This document shows, one piece after another, positions 1 to 5,857 of a stretch of DNA of 5,857 nucleotides; position 1 is the stretch's first letter; each line of letters starts with the position of its first letter. Both the position numbers and the translations under genes were made by a program. Below the pieces are notes generated by a model. It saw nothing but the letters and a program-made list of their open reading frames with translations. It had not been told where the DNA came from and made no database searches. Location of the stretch: contig SKZJ01000307.1 in assembly GCA_007127425.1 (NCBI GenBank), forward strand, positions 1 to 5,857. Direction: 5' to 3'. This DNA comes from Wenzhouxiangella sp. (GTDB taxonomy: Bacteria; Pseudomonadota; Gammaproteobacteria; Xanthomonadales; Wenzhouxiangellaceae).

Positions 1-1509
1 TATTGGCGTTTCCGGCTCGACGCCATCGACGAGGGCCTGGAGATGGCCTTGAGCGGGGATCTCGAGGGCCTCGGCCTGGAATTGCCCCATCCGCTGACCA
101 AACTGATGCCGGAGGCATGGCCGTTGACGGCATCGGCCCGCGTGCAAGGTGACCAGACGCATTTCGACGTATCGTTGGCCGATCGGTTCGATATAGGCGT
201 ATGGCGCGACGGGGATGACTGGCGTTCGGCCGTCGGCGTATACACGGCTCGGCCTGACTGGCCCGACGAGCCGGGCTTTCTGGTCGATGGTCAACTCGCT
301 CAGCTCGATCTCGAGCCCTGGGCCAGCCTGGTCGGCGGACTATTTCGACCGCCGGCAGCCGCCGGCGGCCTGGCAGGTCATTCGCGACTCTCGCTCGGCC
401 GCCTGGCCTGGGGCGGGCTCTACCTGGAGGATGTCGACCTTGAGATGACCCGCGGCGAAGATGCCTGGGAAGTGAGCCTTGACGGCGTCGGTGCGCAGGG
501 TAGCGCGACGGTGCCTGTGCCCCTGGACTCCGGGCGCGTACTCGCCGTCGACCTGGCGCACCTCTACCTGCTCGACGACAGTCCCGACATCGACCCGACC
601 GATCTGGATGTCGCGCTGGCGCAGACTTCCACCGCCAGCCCGGTCGGTTTTCCGCCCCTGCATGTTCTGATCGAGGACTTGCGTTATCGCGAACTGGATG
701 TCGGCCGAGTACGCATCGAGGCACACGCGGCTGGCCGGGGGATGGAAATCGAGCGCGTCGATGCGGACGGGCCGACGCTGAGCCTGCAGGGCCGTGGACG
801 CTGGATCGAAACGGCTGACGGCCCTCATAGTGAATTCGAGGGGCGCCTGATTACCGCCAGCCTGACCGACCTGATGGTCGCGCTGGGTTACGAGACCGGC
901 CTCGAGGCGGCCCGCACGCAGGCCGATATCATCGGCCGTTGGCCGGGAGCGCCGCATGACTTTTCCCTGCAGCGCTTCGACGGTCGCCTGGCCATCGACG
1001 TGGCCGATGGCCTGATTCCGGAGGCGCGCCCCGGTGCCGGTCGCCTGCTGGGGCTGGTCAGTATCGGCACCATCCCCCGACGCCTGACGCTGGATTTCCG
1101 CGATGTCTTCGCCCAGGGACTCAAGTTCGATCGCATCGCGGGTCGTTTCGACCTGGCTGACGGCCGTGCCGTCACCGAGGATCTTCAGGTCGACTCTCCG
1201 GCTGCCCGCATCCGTGTCAGTGGCTCGACCGACATGATCGATCGACGTTACGACCAGTACCTGGTGGTTGAGCCTGGGGTCGGCGGCACGCTGCCCCTGC
1301 TGGGCGTGCTGGCTGGTGGCCCGATGGGTGCTGCTGCCGGACTGGTATTGCAGACCTTGCTCGATCGGCCCTTGCGCGGCATCGCCCAGGCGCGTTACGC
1401 CATCAGCGGCAGTTGGGATGAGCCGGTGGTCGAATTGGTCGAGGCACGCGTGACCGATGAGGAAGGCGACGAACAGGTCATCGTGCCGGACACGCAGCCG
1501 CGCGATTGA
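1..1509 (+). CDS. yhdP: YhdP family AsmA-like envelope protein, C-terminal part (5' truncated)
   Basis: The reading frame is open from the first base (Y-W-R-F-R-L-D...) to the TGA at 1507-1509, giving 502 codons. The family is usually around 1,270 residues, so roughly the last 40% is present and the start lies upstream. Recognition rests on the C-terminal AsmA-like block: the stretch around 1045-1140 reads GRLLGLVSIGTIPRRLTLDF and then FRDVF. A segment of the type D-x-RYDQYLVVEPGVGGTLP follows, then a Gly/Ala-rich segment (LAGGPMGAAAG, about 1309-1341) and a final ISGSWDEPVVELV near 1402-1440. In E. coli, YhdP is an inner-membrane-anchored protein that spans the periplasm and, with TamB and YdbH, supports phospholipid transport to the outer membrane. 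The N-terminal anchor is not in the window. The charged tail after the last motif is not conserved as far as I know. The gene lies 53 bases upstream of tldD, as in many gammaproteobacteria. Confidence 0.9.
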   Translation, partial: YWRFRLDAIDEGLEMALSGDLEGLGLELPHPLTKLMPEAWPLTASARVQGDQTHFDVSLADRFDIGVWRDGDDWRSAVGVYTARPDWPDEPGFLVDGQLAQLDLEPWASLVGGLFRPPAAAGGLAGHSRLSLGRLAWGGLYLEDVDLEMTRGEDAWEVSLDGVGAQGSATVPVPLDSGRVLAVDLAHLYLLDDSPDIDPTDLDVALAQTSTASPVGFPPLHVLIEDLRYRELDVGRVRIEAHAAGRGMEIERVDADGPTLSLQGRGRWIETADGPHSEFEGRLITASLTDLMVALGYETGLEAARTQADIIGRWPGAPHDFSLQRFDGRLAIDVADGLIPEARPGAGRLLGLVSIGTIPRRLTLDFRDVFAQGLKFDRIAGRFDLADGRAVTEDLQVDSPAARIRVSGSTDMIDRRYDQYLVVEPGVGGTLPLLGVLAGGPMGAAAGLVLQTLLDRPLRGIAQARYAISGSWDEPVVELVEARVTDEEGDEQVIVPDTQPRD

Positions 1510-1546
1510 AAGACAGCGTCTCCGACCGAATATCTGGAGTTCAAAT

Positions 1547-1550
1547 GGAG
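1547..1550 (+). promoter_or_regulatory. Probable ribosome binding site of tldD
   Basis: GGAG lies 12 bases before the ATG at 1563, slightly farther than ideal. It decides little, because an in-frame TGA at 1554-1556 makes 1563 the most upstream possible ATG. The ATG at 1545 is in the same frame but runs into that TGA after three codons. Confidence 0.45.
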
Positions 1551-1562
1551 CACTGACCTTAT

Positions 1563-2993
1563 ATGTATGAACAGGTACTCGACAATCTGCTGCAGCCGGC
1601 CGGCCTCGGTCAGCGGGAACTTGAAATGGCGCTCGGTCGCCTGCTGTCCAGCCAGATCGATTTCGGAGAACTGTATTTCCAGCATCGCGTGTCCGAGAGC
1701 TGGTCGCTGGAAGATGGCGCGGTCAAGAGCGGCAGCTACGATGCCGACCAGGGGGTCGGCGTGCGTGCCGTGGCCGGCGCCGGCACCGGTTTCGCCTACG
1801 CCGATTCCATCACGCTTCCATCCCTGATCGACGCGGCTGTCAGCGCGCGTGCGATCGCTCGCAGCGGCGGCGAAGGTCGTATCCAGGTCGGTCATGCAGG
1901 ACGGGTTCCGGCCCGTTATATCGCCGACGATCCCACAACCAGCGGTAGTGCTACCGACCGGGTCGAACTGCTGCGTACCATCGATGCCTACGTCCGATCC
2001 CTCGACAGCCGGATCAGCCAGGTCAGCGTCAATCTCAATGCCAGCCACGAATCCATTCTCGTGGCGGCAACCGACGGTGTGCTCGGTGGCGATGTGCGGC
2101 CACTGGTTCGGCTCGATATACGCGTGTTGATGGAAGAGGGTGAGCGCCGCGAACAGGGAACCTCCGGCGGCGGTGGCCGATACCGGCTCGATGCCCTGAT
2201 GGCGCCCGATTTCTGGCAGCACCATGCCGAGGAGGCCGTGCGCCAGGCCACCGTCAATCTCGGTGCCGAGCCGGCCCCGGCCGGCTACATGACCGTGGTG
2301 CTCGGGTCGGGGTGGCCCGGCGTGTTGCTGCACGAAGCGGTTGGTCATGGCCTTGAGGGCGACTTCAATCGCAAGGGTATTTCGGCCTTTGCCGGGCGCA
2401 TGGGCGAGCGTGTGGCCACCGAGGAATGCACCGTGGTCGATGATGGCACCCTGGCTGATCGTCGGGGATCGCTGAGCATCGATGACGAAGGCACACCGAC
2501 CAACTGCACCACCCTGATCGAAAAGGGCAAACTGGTCGGTTACATGCAGGACCGGCTCAATGCCCGCCTGATGGGCGTGGAGCCGACCGGCAACGGCCGC
2601 CGCGAATCGTTCGCTCACCTGCCGATGCCGCGCATGACCAACACCTACATGCTGCCGGGTCAGCACGACCCGGGCGAGGTGATCGCCTCGGTCGACGACG
2701 GCATATACGCAGTCAACTTCAACGGCGGGCAGGTGGACATCACTTCTGGCAAGTTCGTGTTTGCCGCCTCCGAGGCCTATCGCATCAAGAACGGCAAGCT
2801 CGGTCCGGCGATCAAGGGAGTCACCCTGATCGGCAACGGACCCGACGTGCTCACCCGTGTCGGCATGGTCGGCAACGACCTGGAGCTCGACTCCGGTGTC
2901 GGCGTGTGCGGCAAGGAAGGGCAGGGCGTGCCGGTCGGCGTCGGCCAGCCGACCTTGCGCGTCGATGGCCTGACGGTCGGCGGCACGAGCTGA
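1563..2993 (+). CDS. tldD: Metalloprotease TldD, catalytic subunit
   Basis: The product is 476 residues, against 481 in E. coli TldD, and its similarity to that protein is evident along the whole length. The zinc-protease motif HEAVGH is at residues 257-262 inside [17 protein letters not shown], with Glu258 as the expected catalytic base. A conserved Cys449 in GVGVCGKEG is the expected third metal ligand. Other signatures are DQGVGVRAV (62-70), SGGGGR (201-206), DDEGTP (307-312) and PTGNGRRES (341-349), and the protein ends in LTVGGT. There is no signal peptide, so it is cytoplasmic. With TldE it forms a heterodimer that degrades unfolded or leader peptides; in E. coli it matures microcin B17 and acts on the CcdA antitoxin. 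The start is forced by an in-frame stop nine bases upstream. No key residue is missing. It is followed after 23 bases by its partner gene, so the two are almost certainly co-transcribed. Confidence 0.97.
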   Translation: MYEQVLDNLLQPAGLGQRELEMALGRLLSSQIDFGELYFQHRVSESWSLEDGAVKSGSYDADQGVGVRAVAGAGTGFAYADSITLPSLIDAAVSARAIARSGGEGRIQVGHAGRVPARYIADDPTTSGSATDRVELLRTIDAYVRSLDSRISQVSVNLNASHESILVAATDGVLGGDVRPLVRLDIRVLMEEGERREQGTSGGGGRYRLDALMAPDFWQHHAEEAVRQATVNLGAEPAPAGYMTVVLGSGWPGVLLHEAVGHGLEGDFNRKGISAFAGRMGERVATEECTVVDDGTLADRRGSLSIDDEGTPTNCTTLIEKGKLVGYMQDRLNARLMGVEPTGNGRRESFAHLPMPRMTNTYMLPGQHDPGEVIASVDDGIYAVNFNGGQVDITSGKFVFAASEAYRIKNGKLGPAIKGVTLIGNGPDVLTRVGMVGNDLELDSGVGVCGKEGQGVPVGVGQPTLRVDGLTVGGTS

Positions 2994-3002
2994 GACGAAT
3001 CC

Positions 3003-3006
3003 AGGA
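3003..3006 (+). promoter_or_regulatory. Ribosome binding site of pmbA
   Basis: AGGA followed by an A-rich run sits 10 bases before the ATG at 3017, in the short gap after the tldD stop. It supports this ATG over the in-frame GTG at 2906, which lies inside tldD and would add 37 residues unlike the family N-terminus. Confidence 0.5.
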
Positions 3007-3016
3007 AAAATCGAGA

Positions 3017-4399
3017 ATGACCACTACCGAGCTGAAGAATTCCGGGATCAACGCCCTGCTCCACGACCCCGATCGCGAGGCCGATCTGCTGGTCGACATC
3101 GCGACACGCATCATCGACCAGGCCAGGGCCGGCGGTGCCGACCAGTCCGAAGTGACCGTCACGTCCAGCCTGGCGCGCGAAGCCGGTGTACGCCTGGGTG
3201 AGATCGAGACGCTGGAAGAGGCGCGCGATCGCGGCGTGTGCGTGACGGTCTACTGCAGGCAATGCGTGGGCAGTGCCAGTACCGGCGACCTGCGTGCCGA
3301 CGCCATCGACGAAACCGTTGAACGCGCTTTGGCCATCGCCCGTCATACCCAGCCCGACCGGGCTGCCGGTCTGGCCGATGCCGCCCTCATGGCGCAACAC
3401 TTTCCCGACCTCGATCTGTGGCACCCTGCCGACCTGGCCCTCGATGCGCTGGCCGAGCGGGCACAAACGATCGAGCAGGCCGGGCGCACGGCCGACGAGC
3501 GCATCGTCAATTCGGAAGGCGCCAGTGTTTCGACCGAAGCTGGCGTGGCCGTCTACGCCAACAGCCACGGCTTTATCGGCACCCGGCGCGGCACACGATA
3601 TTCCCAGAGTTGCGTGTTGATCGCCAACGACGAGGCCGGCATGCAGCGCGATTATGACTACGACACCGCGCGCACATTCGAAGCGCTGGCCGCGCCGGAA
3701 GACACCGGCCATGGCGCGGCCGTCCGCACCGTGCGCCGTCTCGGCGCTCGCCGCATTCCCACCGGAAAAGTACCGGTGCTGTTCGCCCCGGAAGTGGCGC
3801 GCGGCCTGATCGGTCATCTTGTCGGCGCGGTCTCCGGCGGCAATCTGTACCGCCGATCCAGCTACCTGCTCGATGCCGCCGGCAAGGCGGTCATGCCGTC
3901 CTGGGCCTCGCTGGTTGAACGCCCGCACATGCCACGGGGTGCCAAGTCGGCGGCGTTCGACGGCGACGGTGTGGCCACTCGGGACTCCGCGCTGGTCACC
4001 AACGGCGTGCTTGATCGGTATGTCCTGGGCAGCTACTCGGCACGACGCCTGGGGCTGGAATCCACCGCCAACGCCGGCGGCGTGCGCAACCTCGAACTGC
4101 TCGGTGCCGAACATACACCCGCTCAGTTGATGCAGGAAATGGGAACGGGGCTGATGGTCACCGAGCTGATGGGGCAGGGTGTCAACCTGGTCACCGGCGA
4201 CTATTCGCGCGGTGCGGCCGGTTTCTGGATCGAGAACGGCGAGATGGCCTGGCCGGTGGAGGAAGTCACCATCGCCAGTCACCTGGGCGACATGCTGGGC
4301 AACCTGCGCGCAGCGGGCACCGATGTCGATAGCCGGCACAATATCCGGACAGGCTCATTGCTGGTCGACGAGATGACCGTGGCGGGCGCGAGCGAATAA
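3017..4399 (+). CDS. pmbA: Metalloprotease-associated subunit TldE (PmbA)
   Basis: The product is 460 residues, close to the 450 of E. coli PmbA/TldE. Matching blocks include DLDLWHPAD (131-139), ERIVNSEGAS (161-170), VYANSHGF (179-186), GLIGHLVGAVSGGNLYRRSS (263-282), LGSYSARRLGL (337-347) and the long C-terminal motif beginning EMGTGLMVTELMGQGV (374-389), followed by GDYSRGAAGFW (394-404). As expected for the E subunit, the HExxxH zinc motif is absent; the corresponding position carries GHLVG (266-270). TldE has no proteolytic activity of its own but is required for TldD to cleave peptides in the cytoplasm. The gene starts 23 bases after the tldD stop, with no darP/yjgA gene between them. 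It converges on the yceI-family gene across a repeat-filled spacer. An in-frame GTG at 2906 would lengthen the protein into the tldD coding region and is unlikely to be used. Confidence 0.96.
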   Translation: MTTTELKNSGINALLHDPDREADLLVDIATRIIDQARAGGADQSEVTVTSSLAREAGVRLGEIETLEEARDRGVCVTVYCRQCVGSASTGDLRADAIDETVERALAIARHTQPDRAAGLADAALMAQHFPDLDLWHPADLALDALAERAQTIEQAGRTADERIVNSEGASVSTEAGVAVYANSHGFIGTRRGTRYSQSCVLIANDEAGMQRDYDYDTARTFEALAAPEDTGHGAAVRTVRRLGARRIPTGKVPVLFAPEVARGLIGHLVGAVSGGNLYRRSSYLLDAAGKAVMPSWASLVERPHMPRGAKSAAFDGDGVATRDSALVTNGVLDRYVLGSYSARRLGLESTANAGGVRNLELLGAEHTPAQLMQEMGTGLMVTELMGQGVNLVTGDYSRGAAGFWIENGEMAWPVEEVTIASHLGDMLGNLRAAGTDVDSRHNIRTGSLLVDEMTVAGASE

Positions 4400-4404
4400 A
4401 CGGG

Positions 4405-4440
4405 AAAAGGTAAAAGGAGAAAAGGTAAAAGGTAAAAGGG
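4405..4440 (+). repeat. Tandem heptamer array, unit AAAAGGT (5 copies)
   Basis: There are five units: AAAAGGT at 4405-4411, AAAAGGA at 4412-4418, an extra G at 4419, AAAAGGT at 4420-4426 and 4427-4433, and AAAAGGG at 4434-4440. The array begins five bases after the pmbA stop codon. It is roughly complementary to the array at 4496-4537. Confidence 0.9.
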
Positions 4441-4515
4441 CTAGAACAAGACCGGGAGCATCAACTCTCTTCCGTTTTTCCTCTCCCCGCCTCCCCCTTT
4501 CACCTTTCACCTTTC
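4420..4515 (-). terminator. Possible long hairpin terminator of the yceI-family transcript
   Basis: Bases 4420-4440 and 4495-4515 are inverted copies matching at 18 of 21 positions, with a 54-base loop; weaker pairing continues outward. All three differences are A versus G at the same unit position. In minus-strand RNA they become G-U wobble pairs, so the stem is continuous. In plus-strand RNA they are A-C mismatches. The uridines after the stem are interrupted (UUUUCUCC and so on), so this is not a classical intrinsic terminator. The function is inferred from position and pairing only. Confidence 0.4.
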
Positions 4516-4537
4516 ACCTTTCACCTTTCACCTTTCA
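4496..4537 (-). repeat. Tandem heptamer array, unit TGAAAGG (6 perfect copies)
   Basis: Six identical head-to-tail copies of CCTTTCA on the plus strand (TGAAAGG on the minus strand) fill exactly 42 bases. The array begins two bases after the stop codon of the minus-strand yceI-family gene. It is not coding in the frame of any gene here. Confidence 0.95.
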
Positions 4538-4539
4538 AC

Positions 4540-5133
4540 TTATTCCTCTTCCTGCCGAATCCCTTCCACGTCAAGAATGATCTCGATCACCTCGGCTTCC
4601 TCGCCCAGGTCGTAATCGATGCCGAAATCGGCCAGGCGGAAGCTGGTGGTGCCGTGGAAGCCGCGGCGATAGTTGCCCCACGGGTCTTCGCCGGCGCCGA
4701 CCTGCGTTACGTCCATCTCGAGTTCACGCGTCACGCCCAGGAGGGTGAAGTCGCCGGTCATGCGGTACTTGCCGTCCTCGACCCGCTCGAAGGACGTGGA
4801 GCGAAAGTGCGATTCCGGGTGCTCTTCGACGGTCAGGAAATCTTCGTTCCTCAGGTGGTCGTCACGACGCTCGTGGTTGGAGTCCACGCTCGCGGTCTGG
4901 ATGGTCACTTCCACTGAAGAATTCTCGGGGTGGTCCGGATCGTAGGTGAAGTGGCCCTCGAAGTCATTGAAGCGGCCGTACAGCCAGGAGAAACCCAGGT
5001 GGGAAATCTTGAACTGGATGAAGGCATGGGCGCCGTCGGTATCGATCACGTAGTGTTCGGCCGAGTGGTTGTCGGCCTTTAGGGGGGCGGCCATGACCAG
5101 CAGGCAGGCGGCGGCGATCAATCGCGTGTGCAT
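4540..5133 (-). CDS. Secreted YceI-family protein
   Basis: The product is 197 residues. The N-terminus MHTR followed by a hydrophobic core (LIAAACLLVMAAP) is a typical signal peptide, with probable cleavage after LKA at residue 20, so the protein should be periplasmic. The mature part matches the YceI family: YVIDTDGAHAFIQFKISHLG (28-47), GRFNDFEG (53-60), SVDSNHERRDDHLRNEDFL (82-100), LLGVTRELEM (131-140) and DPWGNYRRGF (150-159). The family adopts a lipocalin-like barrel; a Thermus member binds a polyisoprenoid, and E. coli YceI is a base-induced periplasmic protein. The ligand here is unknown. I count about 40 acidic against about 14 basic residues in the mature chain, ending in EEE. The chosen ATG has a good AAGGAG seven bases upstream; a longer form from a TTG at 5169 would bury the signal peptide. 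The gene is divergent from the DUF2845 gene and convergent with pmbA. Confidence 0.93.
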   Translation of the reverse strand: MHTRLIAAACLLVMAAPLKADNHSAEHYVIDTDGAHAFIQFKISHLGFSWLYGRFNDFEGHFTYDPDHPENSSVEVTIQTASVDSNHERRDDHLRNEDFLTVEEHPESHFRSTSFERVEDGKYRMTGDFTLLGVTRELEMDVTQVGAGEDPWGNYRRGFHGTTSFRLADFGIDYDLGEEAEVIEIILDVEGIRQEEE

Positions 5134-5140
5134 TCCATTT

Positions 5141-5146
5141 CTCCTT
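5141..5146 (-). promoter_or_regulatory. Ribosome binding site of the yceI-family gene
   Basis: The minus strand reads AAGGAG, then seven bases, then the ATG at 5133. This near-ideal site fixes the start directly ahead of the signal peptide. Confidence 0.8.
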
Positions 5147-5218
5147 GGGTGGTGCAAAAAGTCTTGCAAGCGATGAATGTTCGGTGGAGTTGGGACAACG
5201 CGACGTGAAGGAGATTCA

Positions 5219-5247
5219 TTGGTGGTTCAACTTGCGGGGGCTAGAAT
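5219..5247 (+). promoter_or_regulatory. Candidate promoter of the DUF2845 gene, leaderless layout
   Basis: A -10 box TAGAAT at 5242-5247 matches TATAAT at five of six positions. It is preceded by a weak -35 TTGGTG at 5219-5224, with a 17-base spacer. Only six bases separate the -10 box from the ATG at 5254, so transcription would start at or very near the A of the start codon. No good ribosome site is placed for 5254: GGGGG at 5236-5240 is 13 bases away. Confidence 0.45.
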
Positions 5248-5253
5248 CGCGAT

Positions 5254-5829
5254 ATGAGTCGTGGAATTTTCGCATTCGTGCTCGTGCTGCTGGCTGCGCC
5301 GCCGTTGTGGGCCGCCGCCGACACCCTGCAGTGCAATCGCCAGATCGTGCGCTCCGGCGATCCGATCTGGCAGGTGGCGCGCAAATGTCCGGAGCCGTTC
5401 TGGCAGGAACGCTATGATCGGACCACCGCGGCCGACCGCTTCGGGCGCCCGCTGGAACTGCAGCGCGTGGAAGTGTGGACCCTCAACTTCGGCCACCGCC
5501 GATTGATGCGGCGGCTGGTGTTCATCAATGGGCGCCTTGCTCGAATTCACTCGCTTGGATACGGTGTGAATTACGTACCGGGTAGCCGCCGCTGCACCCC
5601 GAATGAACTCAACAACGCCGGCGATACCGTCGCCGAGATCTACGCGCGTTGCGGCGAACCCGATTACAGCCATGAAGTCCCCACGCCGGGCCAGTATGGT
5701 TATCACGGCGGTCGCGTGGAATCACAGGAACGCCTGAGCTGGACCTACGACTTCGGCAGCCGCCACCATCCCCGCGAGCTACTGTTCATCAACGGTCGCC
5801 TGCATACCATCCGCACCGAACGCCGCTAG
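5254..5829 (+). CDS. Secreted protein with two DUF2845-like repeats
   Basis: The product is 191 residues. A signal peptide (MSRG, then FAFVLVLLAAPPLWA) is followed by cleavage near A20-A22, so export is expected. The rest consists of two copies of a DUF2845-like unit. Copy 1 runs from about Cys27 to Gly104 and copy 2 from Cys114 to the end. Each has a cysteine pair (C27/C45 and C114/C133), a GD between them (35-36 and 123-124), then W-x-(L/Y)-(N/D)-F-G and an identical FINGRL (90-95 and 178-183). FINGRL starts exactly 45 residues after the second cysteine in both copies. The cysteines could form disulfides in the periplasm. The function of the family is unknown and I assign none. The ATG at 5254 is forced, because an in-frame TAG lies at 5242-5244. 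The mature protein is rich in arginine, opposite to the acidic neighbour across the divergent promoter. Confidence 0.85.
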   Translation: MSRGIFAFVLVLLAAPPLWAAADTLQCNRQIVRSGDPIWQVARKCPEPFWQERYDRTTAADRFGRPLELQRVEVWTLNFGHRRLMRRLVFINGRLARIHSLGYGVNYVPGSRRCTPNELNNAGDTVAEIYARCGEPDYSHEVPTPGQYGYHGGRVESQERLSWTYDFGSRHHPRELLFINGRLHTIRTERR

Positions 5830-5838
5830 CACCTCCGG

Positions 5839-5857
5839 CTTCACACTTCACACTTCA
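5839..5857 (+). repeat. Tandem heptamer array, unit CTTCACA (cut by the window end)
   Basis: Units CTTCACA lie at 5839-5845 and 5846-5852, and CTTCA begins a third at 5853. The array starts nine bases after the DUF2845 gene stop. Its complement, TGTGAAG, shares the core GTGAA with the TGAAAGG array at 4496-4537. The copy number is unknown because the window ends inside the array. Confidence 0.75.

Larger units (their letters stand above)
4400..4539. other. Convergent intergenic region with facing heptamer arrays
   Basis: This 140-base spacer lies between the stops of pmbA and the yceI-family gene. The pmbA side is a purine-rich array of AAAAGGT-type heptamers and the yceI side is a pyrimidine-rich array of CCTTTCA heptamers. 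Between them is a unique stretch (4441-4495) that becomes strongly pyrimidine-rich from about 4461. It contains TTTTT at 4475-4479 after a poor, bulged stem (CGGGAG with CTC...CCG, about 4453-4474), which might give weak termination for pmbA. The facing arrays are a better candidate for a hairpin. I see no gene here. Confidence 0.8.
5134..5253. other. Divergent promoter region between the yceI-family and DUF2845 genes
   Basis: These 120 bases separate two divergent start codons and should hold the promoters of both. A good candidate is visible for the plus-strand gene (5219-5247). For the minus-strand gene I see a clear ribosome site but no convincing -35/-10 pair. There is no long inverted repeat that would mark an operator. 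Confidence 0.6.

Noticed and set aside
340..957. Open frame of 205 codons on the minus strand inside yhdP
   Set aside because: It is a shadow of the YhdP reading frame, with no ribosome site or recognisable domain.
1506..1536. Possible separate tldD promoter (TTGAAA at 1506-1511)
   Set aside because: The -35 box is good, but no -10 box matches more than three of six positions at 16-19 bases spacing. The 53-base gap is compatible with read-through from yhdP.
1395..2666. Long open frame of 423 codons on the minus strand across the end of yhdP and most of tldD
   Set aside because: It lies antisense to tldD, whose family match is unambiguous. Its translation is low in recognisable motifs, and such frames are common opposite GC-rich genes.
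2906..3016. In-frame GTG start that would extend TldE by 37 residues
   Set aside because: It overlaps the conserved tldD 3' end. The extension is Arg/Gly-rich and unlike the family N-terminus, and the ATG at 3017 has its own AGGA.
2777..4339. Open frame of 520 codons on the minus strand opposite pmbA
   Set aside because: It is longer than pmbA itself but antisense to a clear TldE match. Its Gly/His/Gln/Arg-rich translation is typical of the complement of a GC-rich gene.
1563..4399. A peptide-antibiotic (microcin-like) cluster around tldD/pmbA
   Set aside because: No precursor peptide, modification enzyme or exporter is encoded beside the genes. The context is housekeeping.
4405..4537. CRISPR-like repeat structure
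   Set aside because: The units are 7 bases, directly tandem and without spacers, and no cas gene is nearby.
5153..5168. Short inverted repeat TGCAA-6-TTGCA upstream of the yceI-family gene
   Set aside because: Five-base arms are too short to separate from chance, and I cannot link it to a known regulator.

Overview
The window is about 65% GC by eye, dense with genes, and reads as an ordinary chromosomal segment of a Gammaproteobacterium. The yhdP-tldD linkage, and the close match of the TldD, TldE and YceI products to the enterobacterial families as I remember them, support that class. A halophilic or xanthomonad-like lineage such as Wenzhouxiangellaceae is possible, judging by GC content and the very acidic YceI protein. 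This is a guess, because no taxonomic marker is present.

Layout: (1) Positions 1-1509 (+) hold the C-terminal 502 codons of a YhdP-type AsmA-like protein; its 5' part lies outside the window. (2) After 53 bases comes tldD (1563-2993, +), the zinc-protease subunit with an intact HExxxH motif. (3) After only 23 bases comes pmbA/tldE (3017-4399, +), its partner subunit, which lacks that motif. These three genes form a probable operon. The darP (yjgA) gene that often separates tldD and pmbA in related bacteria is absent, as is the nitrilase-type gene sometimes found between yhdP and tldD. (4) Positions 4400-4539 separate two convergent genes and hold two facing arrays of 7-base repeats. (5) A secreted YceI-family protein is encoded on the minus strand (4540-5133). 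(6) A 120-base divergent promoter region follows (5134-5253). (7) A secreted protein with two DUF2845-like repeats is encoded on the plus strand (5254-5829). (8) Another array of related 7-base repeats starts nine bases after that stop and runs off the window end.

The protein-coding content is mainly envelope maintenance (YhdP, YceI, the DUF2845 protein) and cytoplasmic peptide processing (TldD/TldE). I found no phage, transposon, CRISPR, toxin-antitoxin or biosynthetic cluster. The most unusual signal is non-coding: heptamer arrays placed immediately after stop codons. Two of them face each other between convergent genes and could fold into a long hairpin that is better paired in the yceI-sense RNA than in the pmbA-sense RNA. 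The start of the DUF2845 gene also has the layout of a leaderless mRNA.
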